The notes: generated from the sequence alone by a model not told the origin. DNA of 64,000 bases from Nocardiopsis sp. TSRI0078 (GCF_001905145.1 NZ_LWLB01000010.1:1-64000), one strand, 5' to 3'. Counted from the stretch's first letter, positions 24,976-33,797 are shown. A program made the numbers and translations.

Positions 24976-26157
24976 ATGAAGGTTGTGTCTCCTCTGCATC
25001 CCCAACACACTCCCCCGGCGCAGCGGAAGGAACCCGGTCCGCCCCTCCACCGCTCTCCGCGCGCCTCCGTCTACCGACCCGTCGTGGACCTGGACTCGGG
25101 CTCCGTGGTCGCCGTCGAGGTCGACGCCGTCCCGCCGCCGGCCGTACGGGGTTCCCACGCGGAGGTGACCGTCCAGGAGGAGTCGGCGGTGGCCGAGTGG
25201 CTCCTGTCCCTGGTGAGGGACGCGGCCGCGACCGAGAGCCTGCTTCCGCTGGTGCTGCCGCTGCCCGCGCGGATGCTGGCCGGCGAGGGGTTCGTGCCCT
25301 TGTTGGAGAGCCGGTTGCGCCGTGCGGGCCGCCGCCCGCGCGACATCACCCTCATGCTCAGCGCCGACCTGGCCGAGCTGGCGAGGGCGACCGTGGTGTC
25401 GGGGACCTCCCGCCTTCGGTCGGCCGGGTTCCGGTGCGGGTTCGGCACGGCGATGGTGCGGCCCGACCTGGTGGTGGAGGCCGCGCCGTTCCTCATGCGG
25501 ATCGACCCCGAGATCGTGTCCGGGGTGGCCGAGGACCAGCGGCACGCCACGGTGGTGGAGGGCCTGGCGCGGATCGGGCGGGGCAGCGGGGTGTACGCAC
25601 TCGCCTCGGGCGTGCTCTCCGCCGATGACGTGGTGCGGCTGCGTCGCTGCGGGATCCGTGTGGGGACGGGCCCGTTCTTCGCGGACCAGACCTGGCGGCC
25701 CGGGGAGCGGGTGGCCCCGGTGCCCGAACCGACCGCCGGACAGGGCGGCCAGGAGGACTCCGGCCCCCGGGTCACCGAGTTCATGGTGCCGCCGGTGGGG
25801 GTGGACTCCGACGCCACCGCCGAGCAGGTGCTGGAGTCCTTCACCGGGAACCCCGCGCTGAACAGCGTCATCCTCATCGACCACCGGGAGCGGCCGGTGG
25901 GGGTGATCGACCGGACCAGGTTCCTGCTGTCGGTGACCGGCCGCTACGGGCACGCTCTGCACGCCAAGCGCCCGGCTCTGCGGCTGGCGGAGTCGCCGCG
26001 CACGGTCCCGGCGTGGATGTCGGCGCTCGCGGCGCTGCGTGTGGCCGGCCAGGACACCGAGCGGGTCTACGACGACCTGATCGCGACCAACGCCTACGGC
26101 CAGTGCCTGGGCGTGGTGCACATCAGCGAACTCATCCAGTCGCTGTCGCGCAGCTGA
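24976..26157 (+). CDS. Degenerate EAL-domain protein with a CBS-like C-terminus
   Basis: 393 residues. Residues about 30-235 align with the EAL (cyclic-di-GMP phosphodiesterase) fold: YRPVVDLDSGSVVAVEV for the opening strand, LRSAGFRCGFGTAMVRPD for the DDFG region, PFLMRIDPEIV for KxD, and YALASGVLSADD with VGTGPFFADQTWRPG at the end. The key acidic metal ligands of the EAL, DDFG and AEGVE motifs are absent, so it should not hydrolyse c-di-GMP. It may instead bind it or another ligand. Residues 265-380 (VTEFMVPPVGVDSDAT, ILIDHRERPVGVIDRTRFL) look like a CBS module. Probably a cytosolic sensor. Start ATG is inferred; the ribosome site is weak. Confidence 0.75.
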   Translation: MKVVSPLHPQHTPPAQRKEPGPPLHRSPRASVYRPVVDLDSGSVVAVEVDAVPPPAVRGSHAEVTVQEESAVAEWLLSLVRDAAATESLLPLVLPLPARMLAGEGFVPLLESRLRRAGRRPRDITLMLSADLAELARATVVSGTSRLRSAGFRCGFGTAMVRPDLVVEAAPFLMRIDPEIVSGVAEDQRHATVVEGLARIGRGSGVYALASGVLSADDVVRLRRCGIRVGTGPFFADQTWRPGERVAPVPEPTAGQGGQEDSGPRVTEFMVPPVGVDSDATAEQVLESFTGNPALNSVILIDHRERPVGVIDRTRFLLSVTGRYGHALHAKRPALRLAESPRTVPAWMSALAALRVAGQDTERVYDDLIATNAYGQCLGVVHISELIQSLSRS

Positions 26158-26211
26158 TCCCGGTCGGGGCGCGGCCCCGCTCCTTCGGGACGCGGACTCC
26201 GCGGACGCGGG

Positions 26212-27171
26212 TCAGTCCACGGGTTCGGGGCCCTTGGTGCCCGACGGGCTGCTGGTCGGCGCCCCCTCCGCGGGGTCGAAGCCGTTGTAGGCCGGCTCCC
26301 GCACGCCGCCCTCCTCGATGCTCCTGGCGATCTCGGCGCGGGTGGCCTCGTCGTGCAGGTAGTCCAGCCGGGGGCGCTTGGGCATGCGGCCGTCGCCGGA
26401 GGAGCGGCCCATGGCGCGGCGGCGCAGCCACGGCACCAGGTACTGGCGCGCCCAGCGGCGGTTCTCCCTGCGGCGCAGGATCCTGGGCAGCTGCTGGGGC
26501 GGGGTGGTCCACGGATCGGTCCAGGACTCGGGCGGGCCCATGGGGAAGCCGAGGAGGTCGGCGATGCGCGCGGCGACGATCTGGTGTCCCGCGCCGTTGA
26601 GGTGCAGGCGGTCCTCGCTCCAGGCCCGGGGGTCGGTGAGGGCGTTGAGCGCCCACAGGTCGACGATCTCGGTGCCGGTGCGCTCGGCGACGGCCCTCAT
26701 GTGCATGCTGAACACGGCGATGCGGCCGCGGTAGTAGCGCAGGACCGGGATCCACCCGGTGTCGTGACCCGACAGGATCACCACGCGGATACCCGCGTCG
26801 CGCAGCTGGCGGATGCCCCACTCGAACTGCTCGGCCAGCCGGTCGAGGTCGTTGCCCGGGCGCAGGACGTCGTTGCCTCCGGCCAGGACGGTGACCAGGT
26901 CGGGCTTCCACTCGAGCGTCTGGGCGAGCTGCTCACCGAAGATGTGCCGCATCCGGCGCCCGCGCACACCCAGGTTGGCGTAGCGGAAGTCGGGGCTGAC
27001 CGTACCCAGGTGCTCCGCGAGGCGGTCGGCGAAGCCCCGGTACTCGCCACCCGGGCCGCTGTCGTCTTCCATCCCCTCGGTGATGCTGTCGCCGATCGCC
27101 ACGTAGGACCGGATGGCGTCCGGTCTGCTCAGGCGAGCGGCCGCTGGGGGATTCGTTTCAAGGTCTGTCAC
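26212..27171 (-). CDS. SGNH/GDSL-type hydrolase
   Basis: About 319 residues from GTG 27171; a TTG at 27180 is an alternative. Block I is YVAIGDSITEG (S29), block II includes the glycine in NLGVRGRRM, block III is LAGGNDVLRPG, and block V is DRLHLNGAGHQIV with the catalytic D-x-x-H. These define the SGNH hydrolase family of esterases, lipases and deacetylases. There is no signal peptide. The C-terminal 100 residues are Arg/Pro-rich and lie outside the hydrolase fold. It is convergent with the EAL/CBS gene and I see no clear operon partner. Confidence 0.88.
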   Translation of the reverse strand: MTDLETNPPAAARLSRPDAIRSYVAIGDSITEGMEDDSGPGGEYRGFADRLAEHLGTVSPDFRYANLGVRGRRMRHIFGEQLAQTLEWKPDLVTVLAGGNDVLRPGNDLDRLAEQFEWGIRQLRDAGIRVVILSGHDTGWIPVLRYYRGRIAVFSMHMRAVAERTGTEIVDLWALNALTDPRAWSEDRLHLNGAGHQIVAARIADLLGFPMGPPESWTDPWTTPPQQLPRILRRRENRRWARQYLVPWLRRRAMGRSSGDGRMPKRPRLDYLHDEATRAEIARSIEEGGVREPAYNGFDPAEGAPTSSPSGTKGPEPVD

Positions 27172-27851
27172 GTCAACCAATCATCCGGCTCGACCGTCCC
27201 ACGCCTGGGCAGCGCCGGGGGCGCGCGTGTACGGCAATCCTGGTGTCGGGCCGCAGCCTGGCCACCGACCCGTGTCCGAACACCGTCGACCCCTGATCGG
27301 CCGCCGGGCGCGGCCGCCCGGCCGAAGGTCGTTCGGGCGAGGACAGTGCCCGTCCAGCATACCCACCACCGGTGACGGCCCGCCTGGGCCGAAAGCACGT
27401 CGACGCGCTCCAGTGTCCGCCTCATCCTGCGCGGTGCGCGGCACGCCCGTGTTGCCCGGAAGGGGCACGGGCGTGAAGGCGCCGTGAATACCGACGACCG
27501 ATTGGTCCGTGAGGAGCACAAAGTCCACTATGAGGTAGATCACATACCCGCACGGGTCGCGGGCGCGGAGTTCCCCTGTGGCGGCGAACACACACCGTGT
27601 TCACCGGCGACACCCCCGGACCAGGCATACCCGGGGGTACCCATGTGGCCCGCAGGCACGTACGATCTCGGGGAAGTGCTCACGGCACCCCTGTCCCCCG
27701 GCTCGCCGTGCCCACCCACGGCGCACCGGACCGGCTCCGCCGTCCGGCCCCACGCGGGTGAGGGGCGCGTACTGTGGTGCATCGAACCGAAGGCCCGTGC
27801 GGTTCCTCCCCAATTCACGTGCAGACACCAGGAGGTCGAGGTCCCCAGCGG
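27172..27851. other. Long intergenic region, no gene supported
   Basis: 680 bp between divergent genes. Open frames here lack ribosome sites and have mixed codon usage. A partial inverted repeat (GAACAC...GTGTTC near 27588-27604) and a GGGTACCC palindrome near 27635 may be regulatory. A TACGAT hexamer near 27661 could be a -10 box for the gene at 27852. Confidence 0.4.
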
Positions 27852-30185
27852 ATGAACGCCGTCTCTCCGATCTGCCTCGTCGACCTCGCGCCCGCGCTGC
27901 GGTGGTCGAAGTCGCCGGATGTGGCACCCCTGCTCCACCACGACCGTCTGATCGACGGCTGGTGGCACTCGCTGCCGGTCGCGCGCGTCCTGGACATCGC
28001 GGGCCCGCCCTGGCTCGCCCACGGTATCGCCCGCCTGGCTCTGGAGCAGTGGGCCCACGTCCCCCTGGCCGAGTTCCTGCCGAGCCTGCGCGCCCAGCCG
28101 GTGGACTGCTCCGAGCTCTCCGAGCCCGTCCGCGGCGCGGTCGTCGCCACCGCCGGGGACTGGGAGCACCTCGTCTCCGCCAGTCCCCAGGAGATCGCCG
28201 GGTGGCAGCTTCCCGGCTGCGGCGCCATGGACGTGGTGAGCACGGTGGCCTGGCGCGCACTGCGGCCCTGCTGCGAACTGCCCGCGGGGCCCACGCCCTC
28301 CCCCGCGCTGATGATGGAGGCCGTGCGCACCATCGCCCACTGGATGCCCGACTCGGCCCCCGAGCACGTGCGCAACGCGCTGGACTACCTCAACGCCGCC
28401 ACGGGCACCGACCGCGACGCGGGCTCCGAGGGCGCCGGATCCGACCCGGCCCCGCCGCAGACCCCGGCCACCCGCGCGATCCGCACTCTGAGGGCCCTGC
28501 GCGCCCAGCGCGCCGAGAACCACGAGCCCGAGGCCGAGGCCGACGACCAGTCGGCGGCCTCCACCGCCATGGTCAGCTCCGCCGCGATGATCCCCAGTTC
28601 CGCCCTGAGCTCCGAGGCGGTGGGCGGCGACGGTGCCCAGGCCGGCGGCGCGGGCGACCTGCGCTCGCAGTTCCGCAGCTCCCTGCTGGGCCCCGGGCGC
28701 ACGCTGCGCCGCCCCAGCTTCGGCCCGCCCAAGGCCACACGCTCCGACCACGTGGAGGAGCGGCCCCCCACTCCCGCCCTGGGCCAGCACCCGCTGGTGG
28801 ACCTGGTGGAGGAGATGTTCCGCTCCTGGCCCGAACTGGAGCGCACCGTGGCCGCCGAGCGTCTGTTCGCCACCGACCCCATCAGCATCCGCGTGCTGTC
28901 GGAGCAGATCGCGGTGGACGTCACCGAGATCCGCACCGCCCAGCGCAAGGTCGAGGAGCGCCTGCTGCACTGGCTCAACGCTCCCGAGGGCGCGGCGATC
29001 ACCAAGCACCTGCGCGAGCTGTCCGAGCAGCTGGGCTCGGCCACCACCATCGACCGGCTGATCAACGCCCACCCCGACCACCCGGTGGACGTGCCCACCC
29101 TGCACACGCCCCTGTGGCGGGTGATCATCACCCTGTTCACGGACCGGCGCATGCACAACGGCTGGCTGATCGCCGACGACCCCAACCGGTTGCGCTGGCA
29201 GACCCGCGAACTCCTGGGCGACTCGCCCAGCATGACCGAGGCCGCCATCCGGCTGGGCCGGATCGGCATCCGCCAGCAGGAGATGCGCGCCTGGCTGCTG
29301 AGCACCCCGGGGGTGAGCCTGAGGGACGGGCACGTGTTCGTGGACCCGTCGGTTCCCATGGAGGTGCCCACGGGCCACCCGGGCCACACCGCGCCGGAGG
29401 ACTCGGGGGCCACCACCGAGAACGGGCTGCCGATACGGCGCCGTCCGGACGGGCAGCCGCCCTCCCAGCCCGAGCCCGTCCACCAGCAAAGACCCGTGCA
29501 CGACCAGGGCGCCTCCCTCGGCACCGCGGTCCTGGACCCGCACCGCGTCGTTCCGCTCGGTCCGCCGCCCGGGCAGGCCCACGGTGCTCCGCCCGGGGTG
29601 CCGGCCGCGTCCGCCCCTCACCCGCCCTCGCCCTCACGGCCCGGCGCGAGCGACCCCGCCATGTCGGCACGCTGCTTCCGCGCGCCGGACGGGCGCTGGT
29701 GGCACCGCATCGACATCACCGCCGACCACCTCAACGGCGCCCCCGTGGCCGTCCCCAACGGCTACGCCACCCACCTGGGCCTGCAGCCCGGGCGCCTGCT
29801 GTGCCTGACCGCGCCGGGGGCCGACCTGCTGGTGCTGGTCTGGCGCGACCAGCCCGCGTTCGACTCCCTGCGCCCGCTGCTGCGCCGCCAGGCCGCTCAG
29901 CCCGGCGACCGCATGTTCATCACGGTGGCCGGCGACCGCCTGGACGCGCGCAAACTGCCCGCCACCGACCTGAGCCGCTACTCTCCCGCCGCACGTGCCC
30001 TGCACCTGAGCGGGTACACCGCGCCCGCCTCCACCGAGGAGGCCCTGAAGATCCTCTCCCGCCGCATCACCGACAACGACGACGAGTCCCCCGCCGACCC
30101 GCAGTCGCTGATCGACCTGCTGTCCCTGCGCGGGGACAACGACATCGCCGCGGAGTTGCGCGCGGGCCTGTTCGCCACGCACTAG
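27852..30185 (+). CDS. Large protein with a central sigma-region-4-like HTH, function unknown
   Basis: 777 residues from ATG 27852. An AGGAGG at 27828-27833 is 18 nt away, rather far. Residues 1-185 form a compact N-terminal domain (ICLVDLAPALRWSKSPDV, DGWWHSLPVARVLDIAG). A Glu/Ala/Pro-rich linker with short repeats follows. Around 310-500 is a helical region with ERLFATDPISIRVLSEQIAVD and VTEIRTAQRKVEERLLHWL, which resembles the sigma-70 region 4 type helix-turn-helix. The C-terminus (about 600-777) is a second globular domain (RCFRAPDGRWWHRIDITADHL). I do not recognise the whole architecture. A DNA-binding or transcriptional role is inferred from the HTH only. Followed by the inverted repeat at 30214. 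Confidence 0.75.
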   Translation: MNAVSPICLVDLAPALRWSKSPDVAPLLHHDRLIDGWWHSLPVARVLDIAGPPWLAHGIARLALEQWAHVPLAEFLPSLRAQPVDCSELSEPVRGAVVATAGDWEHLVSASPQEIAGWQLPGCGAMDVVSTVAWRALRPCCELPAGPTPSPALMMEAVRTIAHWMPDSAPEHVRNALDYLNAATGTDRDAGSEGAGSDPAPPQTPATRAIRTLRALRAQRAENHEPEAEADDQSAASTAMVSSAAMIPSSALSSEAVGGDGAQAGGAGDLRSQFRSSLLGPGRTLRRPSFGPPKATRSDHVEERPPTPALGQHPLVDLVEEMFRSWPELERTVAAERLFATDPISIRVLSEQIAVDVTEIRTAQRKVEERLLHWLNAPEGAAITKHLRELSEQLGSATTIDRLINAHPDHPVDVPTLHTPLWRVIITLFTDRRMHNGWLIADDPNRLRWQTRELLGDSPSMTEAAIRLGRIGIRQQEMRAWLLSTPGVSLRDGHVFVDPSVPMEVPTGHPGHTAPEDSGATTENGLPIRRRPDGQPPSQPEPVHQQRPVHDQGASLGTAVLDPHRVVPLGPPPGQAHGAPPGVPAASAPHPPSPSRPGASDPAMSARCFRAPDGRWWHRIDITADHLNGAPVAVPNGYATHLGLQPGRLLCLTAPGADLLVLVWRDQPAFDSLRPLLRRQAAQPGDRMFITVAGDRLDARKLPATDLSRYSPAARALHLSGYTAPASTEEALKILSRRITDNDDESPADPQSLIDLLSLRGDNDIAAELRAGLFATH

Positions 30186-30213
30186 ACGGTATGTAGGAGC
30201 GCTTCACCCCGAA

Positions 30214-30269
30214 TGATCTTGTACTTGTAGCGAGTCTGGGCGCCCGAACTCGCTACAAGTACAAGATCA
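30214..30269. repeat. Perfect inverted repeat with 22-bp A/T-rich arms
   Basis: Arms at 30214-30235 and 30248-30269 are exact complements; the left arm begins TGATCTTGTACTTGTAGCG. The 12-nt spacer CTGGGCGCCCGA itself contains GGGCGCCC. The arms are far richer in A/T than the surroundings. It lies between convergent genes (stops at 30185 and 30331), so it may act as a bidirectional terminator. Its perfection and base composition also fit a dispersed palindromic (REP-like) element. Confidence 0.85.
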
Positions 30270-30330
30270 CGGCTCATCGGGCGAACCGGTGCACCTTCGC
30301 GGTCACCGCACCAGCCGGGGCCGGGATCCG

Positions 30331-31785
30331 TCACCGTGCCCGCAGGGCGCGGACCAGGCGACGCACGCCCCGGGCCGCCTCCTGGGCTCCCGCGGTTCCG
30401 GCGAAGCCGAGCCGCAGGTGCGGCGCGGGCGGCTCGGCCGGGAAGTAGGCCCGTCCCGGGGCCACGGCCACCCCCTCGCGCAGGGCCCCCGCCACGGTCT
30501 CCGACTCGTCGGCCCCCTCGGGCAGCCGCAGCCACAGGTGGTAGCCGCCGCGCCGGGTGGAGGGCTGCTCCAGTTCGGGAAGCTCGCGCACCAGGGCGTC
30601 GGTCATCGCGGCGCGCCGCTCGGTCAGGCCCGCGGCCACGGCGCGCAGGTGCCTGGGCCAGGCCGGGGAGCCCACGAGCTCCAGGGTGGCCTCCTGGAGC
30701 GGGCGCGGAACGAAGAAGCTGTCCACGACCTGGATGGCGCGCAGGCGGCGCAGAACCGGCCCCCGGGCGGCGAGCGCCCCCACCCGCAGGCTGGGCGAGG
30801 TGGCCTTGGTCAGGGAGCACACGTGCACGACGGTACCGTGCTCGTCCTCCGACGCCAGGGTGGGCGGCAGCGGCGCGGCGTCGGTGTGGGCGAGGCGGCG
30901 GGCGAAGTCGTCCTCCACGACGAACGCGCTCGCGGCGCGGGCGATGCGTAGGACCTCCGCCCGCCGCTGCGGGGCGAGCACGGCCCCGGTCGGGTTGTGG
31001 AAGAGCGGCTGGCACAGGAGCAGGCGGGCACCGGTGGCGGCGAAGGCCTCCTCCAGCAGGTCGGTGCGCAGCCCGTCGGCGTCGACGGGGACGGGCACCG
31101 GGCGCACCCCGCAGGCGCGGGCCGCGGCCAGCAGACCGGGGTAGGTGGGCGACTCCACCAGGACGGAGGAGCCCGGCGGCGCCAGCGCCCGCAGGGCGGT
31201 GGTCAGAGAGCTCTGGCCCCCGCCGGTGACCAGGACGTCGGCGGCGTCCAGGGGGCCGGAGGGGCCGGCGATCTCCCGGGCGAACCAGCCGCGCAGCTCC
31301 TCCAGGCCCTCGACCGGCGGCTGCGCCCACACTCCCGGGCGACGGGCCGCGCCCGCCAGTGCGCTCGCGAGCGCGCGTTCGGGCCGAAGCGACGCGTGCA
31401 GGTAGCCGCCGTGAAGACCGATCACGCCCGGCAGGGGCGCGGAGAGGGTGGCCAGGACCCCGGTGTCGTCGACGGAGCGGGGCAGGCCCTCCCCCGGTGC
31501 GGTGGCCGGTTCGGCGCTCAGGACGACCTCCTGCCAGGAGGTGTCGGTGTCCTCGGGGGCGCGTGCGGGACGTTCGCGCCGGGCCCGGAAGGATCCGGCG
31601 CCGGGCCGGGTGACGAGGAAGCCCTCGGCGGCGAGCTGGGCGACGGCGCGGGAGACCGTCACCGGGCTCACGCCGTACTGCTCCACCAGAGCCCGGCTGG
31701 AGGGCAGCTTCTCACCGGGAGGATAGCGGTCGAACGCCAGGCGCAGCCGCTCGCACAGATCGGCGACACTGCTACTCTTTTTCAT
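30331..31785 (-). CDS. MocR/PdxR-type regulator (GntR HTH plus aminotransferase domain)
   Basis: 484 residues from ATG 31785. Residues 1-75 form a GntR winged helix (LCERLRLAFDRYPPGEKLPSSRALVEQYGVS, TVSRAVAQLAAEGFLVTRPGAGSF). Residues 110-480 form a fold-type I aminotransferase domain: GGGQSSLTTAL, ESPTYPGLL, QPLFHNPTGAVL, VVEDDFARRL, and the PLP-binding lysine in CSLTKATSPSLRVG. MocR proteins sense pyridoxal phosphate or amino acids rather than catalyse transamination. It diverges from an EamA transporter, and an inverted repeat covers both starts. The likely role is control of itself and the transporter. Confidence 0.92.
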   Translation of the reverse strand: MKKSSSVADLCERLRLAFDRYPPGEKLPSSRALVEQYGVSPVTVSRAVAQLAAEGFLVTRPGAGSFRARRERPARAPEDTDTSWQEVVLSAEPATAPGEGLPRSVDDTGVLATLSAPLPGVIGLHGGYLHASLRPERALASALAGAARRPGVWAQPPVEGLEELRGWFAREIAGPSGPLDAADVLVTGGGQSSLTTALRALAPPGSSVLVESPTYPGLLAAARACGVRPVPVPVDADGLRTDLLEEAFAATGARLLLCQPLFHNPTGAVLAPQRRAEVLRIARAASAFVVEDDFARRLAHTDAAPLPPTLASEDEHGTVVHVCSLTKATSPSLRVGALAARGPVLRRLRAIQVVDSFFVPRPLQEATLELVGSPAWPRHLRAVAAGLTERRAAMTDALVRELPELEQPSTRRGGYHLWLRLPEGADESETVAGALREGVAVAPGRAYFPAEPPAPHLRLGFAGTAGAQEAARGVRRLVRALRAR

Positions 31786-31807
31786 GAGAGCAAAGAATAG
31801 CGCTACT
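31771..31807. promoter_or_regulatory. Operator overlapping the start codons of the MocR and EamA genes
   Basis: Inverted repeat GCTACTCTTT (31771-31780) / AAAGAATAGC (31792-31801), one mismatch, spacer 11. It spans the MocR start codon at 31783-31785. The half-site GCTACT recurs as a direct repeat at 31802-31807, just before the EamA ATG at 31811. Close spacing of the two starts implies overlapping leaderless promoters controlled by the MocR protein. Confidence 0.6.
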
Positions 31808-31810
31808 GTC

Positions 31811-32677
31811 ATGGATCGGGTAGCGGTGCGCGGTGGGAGCCTGTGGGCCGCGCTGGGAGTCCTGGCCTTCTCCTTCACCTTCCCCGCGACCCTGTGGTCC
31901 CTCGACGGCTTCGGCCCCTGGACGTCGACGGCCCTGCGCTGCTCCCTGGCCGGGCTGGTCGCCGCCGGGTGCCTGCGCGCGGCCCGGGTCCCCCGTCCGG
32001 TCCCGGGGCAGATCCCGGCGCTGCTCGTGGTGGCGTCCGGGTGCGTGATCGCCTTTCCCCTGTTCACCGCACTGGCCCTGCGGACGACGTCGGCCGGGAA
32101 CGCGGCCGTGGTGGTCGGCGCCCTGCCGCTGGCCACGGCCGCCTACTCCTCCGTGCGTACGGGCACGCGCCACTCGCCCCTGTTCTGGGCGGCGGCGGTC
32201 ACCGGGGCCGTCGCCGTCGTCGCGTTCACCCTCGTGCGGACCGGCGGCGCACTCGGCGTGGGCGACCTGTACCTGTTCGCGGCGCTGGCCGGGGCGGCCG
32301 CCGGCTACGCCGAGGGCGGGCGACTCGCGGGCCGCGTTCCGGGCTGGCAGGTGATCTCCTGGGCGCTGGTGCTGTCGCTGCCGCTGACGGTGCCCCTGTC
32401 GGCCGCGGCTCTCGCCCTGGAACCCGCCCACGTGACGCCGACGGCGCTGACGGGACTGGCCTACCTGGCCCTGGTGAGCCAGTTCGGCGGGTTCGTGGCC
32501 TGGTACCGCGGCATGGGGCTCATCGGCGTGGTGCGGGCCAGCCAGGTGCAACTGGCCCAGCCCCTGCTGACCCTGGTGTGGGCGGTGCTGCTGCTCGGCG
32601 AGCACCTGTCCGCCACCGCCCCGCTCACCGCGGCCGTGGTCCTCGCCTGTGTGGTGGTCACCCAACGGGTCCGGTGA
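31811..32677 (+). CDS. EamA/DMT-family transporter
   Basis: 288 residues from ATG 31811; an ATG at 31784 overlaps the divergent gene. Ten predicted membrane helices in two EamA repeats: for example LGVLAFSFTFPATLWSLDGF, NAAVVVGALPLATAAYS, LYLFAALAGAAAGYAEG, and the C-terminal LAQPLLTLVWAVLLLGEHLS. These are usually metabolite or amino-acid exporters. Pairing with a divergent MocR regulator suggests a substrate linked to amino acid or vitamin B6 metabolism. No ribosome site is visible, which fits leaderless translation. A terminator follows at 32884. Confidence 0.88.
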   Translation: MDRVAVRGGSLWAALGVLAFSFTFPATLWSLDGFGPWTSTALRCSLAGLVAAGCLRAARVPRPVPGQIPALLVVASGCVIAFPLFTALALRTTSAGNAAVVVGALPLATAAYSSVRTGTRHSPLFWAAAVTGAVAVVAFTLVRTGGALGVGDLYLFAALAGAAAGYAEGGRLAGRVPGWQVISWALVLSLPLTVPLSAAALALEPAHVTPTALTGLAYLALVSQFGGFVAWYRGMGLIGVVRASQVQLAQPLLTLVWAVLLLGEHLSATAPLTAAVVLACVVVTQRVR

Positions 32678-32883
32678 CCCCGGGCCGGGCCCGCACGGGT
32701 GCGCCCGCCCGTACGGACGGGTCCGCACTGTGACGCGCCCGCGTTCCGTCCGGTTCGGCGGTCGCCCCGATCCCCCGCTGCGAGCAGCCGGAGGAGGACC
32801 GCGACCTCGACGCTACATCCGCAACCCGCGGAACCTGGCGCACTACGTGCACCACGACCACCGTCTGACCCGCCGGGAGGACG

Positions 32884-32916
32884 CGTGGGGCGGGATCCGG
32901 CCGATCCCGCCCCACG
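32884..32916 (+). terminator. Strong hairpin 200 bp after the EamA gene
   Basis: 14-bp perfect arms CGTGGGGCGGGATC (32884-32897) and GATCCCGCCCCACG (32903-32916), loop CGGCC. A short Arg/Pro-rich open frame (from GTG near 32728) runs through it and has no ribosome site, so I do not call it. Confidence 0.65.
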
Positions 32917-32978
32917 GCCGCCTCCCCGGCCGCGGGCGGCGGTGGCCGCAGCCCCTGGCACAGGATGCCCGGATTGAT

Positions 32979-32997
32979 GTAGGTTAGCCTTACCTAA
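32979..32997. promoter_or_regulatory. DtxR/IdeR iron box
   Basis: GTAGGTTAGCCTTACCTAA matches the consensus TTAGGTTAGSCTAACCTAA at 17 of 19 positions. It sits 21 bp before the ATG of the DUF2470 gene, where a bound iron-loaded repressor (IdeR/DmdR) would block transcription. This predicts that the gene is induced by iron starvation. Confidence 0.85.
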
Positions 32998-33017
32998 TTG
33001 CTTCGAGGTGGTCCTTC

Positions 33018-33797
33018 ATGCCCTCTTCCGCACCACTGCCCTCCCCCGCCGACCGGGCGCGTTCCCTCCTGGCCCGGGGCAACCCCGCGACCGCGGCCTC
33101 CTCCGCCCGGCCGCCGGCCGCCGCCCCCCTCCGCCTGGCCGAGACCGTCTGCCACGTCCATCCCGGCGGCGAGGTGAGCCTGCTGCTGCCCGAGGGCCAC
33201 CCCCTGCTGGGCACGGACGGAGGCGCCGCGCCCGGTGACGACCCGATCGTCATGGTCGAGTTCACCGACCTCGCCCCCGTCGACCTCCGCGACCCCGTCC
33301 GCGCCATGCTCTGGATCAGCGGCACGCTCACGGCACTGGAGACCCGCGCCGCCAGGGAGCGGGCGGTGGAGGTCGTGCGGACCGATCCCGACGACCGGCT
33401 CCTGGAGATCGGTCACGGCGCGGTGATGGCCCTGCTCCGTCCCACCCTGCTGGTCCACTCCGACCCCGAGGGCGCCCGTCTGCTCCACCCCCAGGAGTTC
33501 GCGGCCGCCCGCACCGACCCCTTCAGCCGCTGGGAGGCCTCGTGGCTGCGCCACGTGGACGCCGACCACCCCGAACTGGTCGAGGCGCTGGCCGAACACG
33601 TGCCACCGCACCTGCGCGCCGGCACGCCGCGTCCGCTGGGCGTGGACCGCTTCGGTGTGCGGCTGCGCATGGAGGGCGCGGACGGCGACCACGACATCCG
33701 GCTGGCCTTCCGCAGGCCCGCCCGTACCGCCCACGACATCGCGATCGGGGTGCACGAGCTGGCCGGCCGCTCGCCCTTCGGCTCCGACCTGCCGTGA
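33018..33797 (+). CDS. DUF2470/HugZ-like protein, probably linked to heme-iron use
   Basis: 259 residues, ATG with GAGGTGG upstream. The N-terminal part (35-165) has the split-barrel character of flavin/heme-binding proteins (AETVCHVHPGGEVSLLLPEGHP, RAMLWISGTLTAL). The C-terminal 90 residues form a DUF2470 domain (WEASWLRHVDADHPELVEALAEH, GVDRFGVRLRMEGADGDHDIRLAFRRPA, AHDIAIGVHELA). DUF2470 is found in HugZ/HutZ-type heme oxygenases and in siderophore-related proteins. The iron box just upstream strongly supports a role in heme or iron acquisition. Monocistronic, with a terminator at 33821. Confidence 0.85.
   Translation: MPSSAPLPSPADRARSLLARGNPATAASSARPPAAAPLRLAETVCHVHPGGEVSLLLPEGHPLLGTDGGAAPGDDPIVMVEFTDLAPVDLRDPVRAMLWISGTLTALETRAARERAVEVVRTDPDDRLLEIGHGAVMALLRPTLLVHSDPEGARLLHPQEFAAARTDPFSRWEASWLRHVDADHPELVEALAEHVPPHLRAGTPRPLGVDRFGVRLRMEGADGDHDIRLAFRRPARTAHDIAIGVHELAGRSPFGSDLP

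Noticed and set aside
27484-27855. A 123-codon frame upstream of the 777-residue protein
   Set aside because: Mixed codon usage, no ribosome site, and no domain; more likely promoter DNA.
30182-31330. A 382-codon minus-strand frame overlapping the MocR gene
   Set aside because: It is a shifted-frame shadow of the MocR gene, with Arg/Ala/Gly-rich nonsense sequence, and begins inside the MocR coding region.
32649-32987. A short Arg/Pro-rich plus-strand gene after the EamA transporter
   Set aside because: No ribosome site, low-complexity composition, and the frame passes through a strong terminator hairpin.
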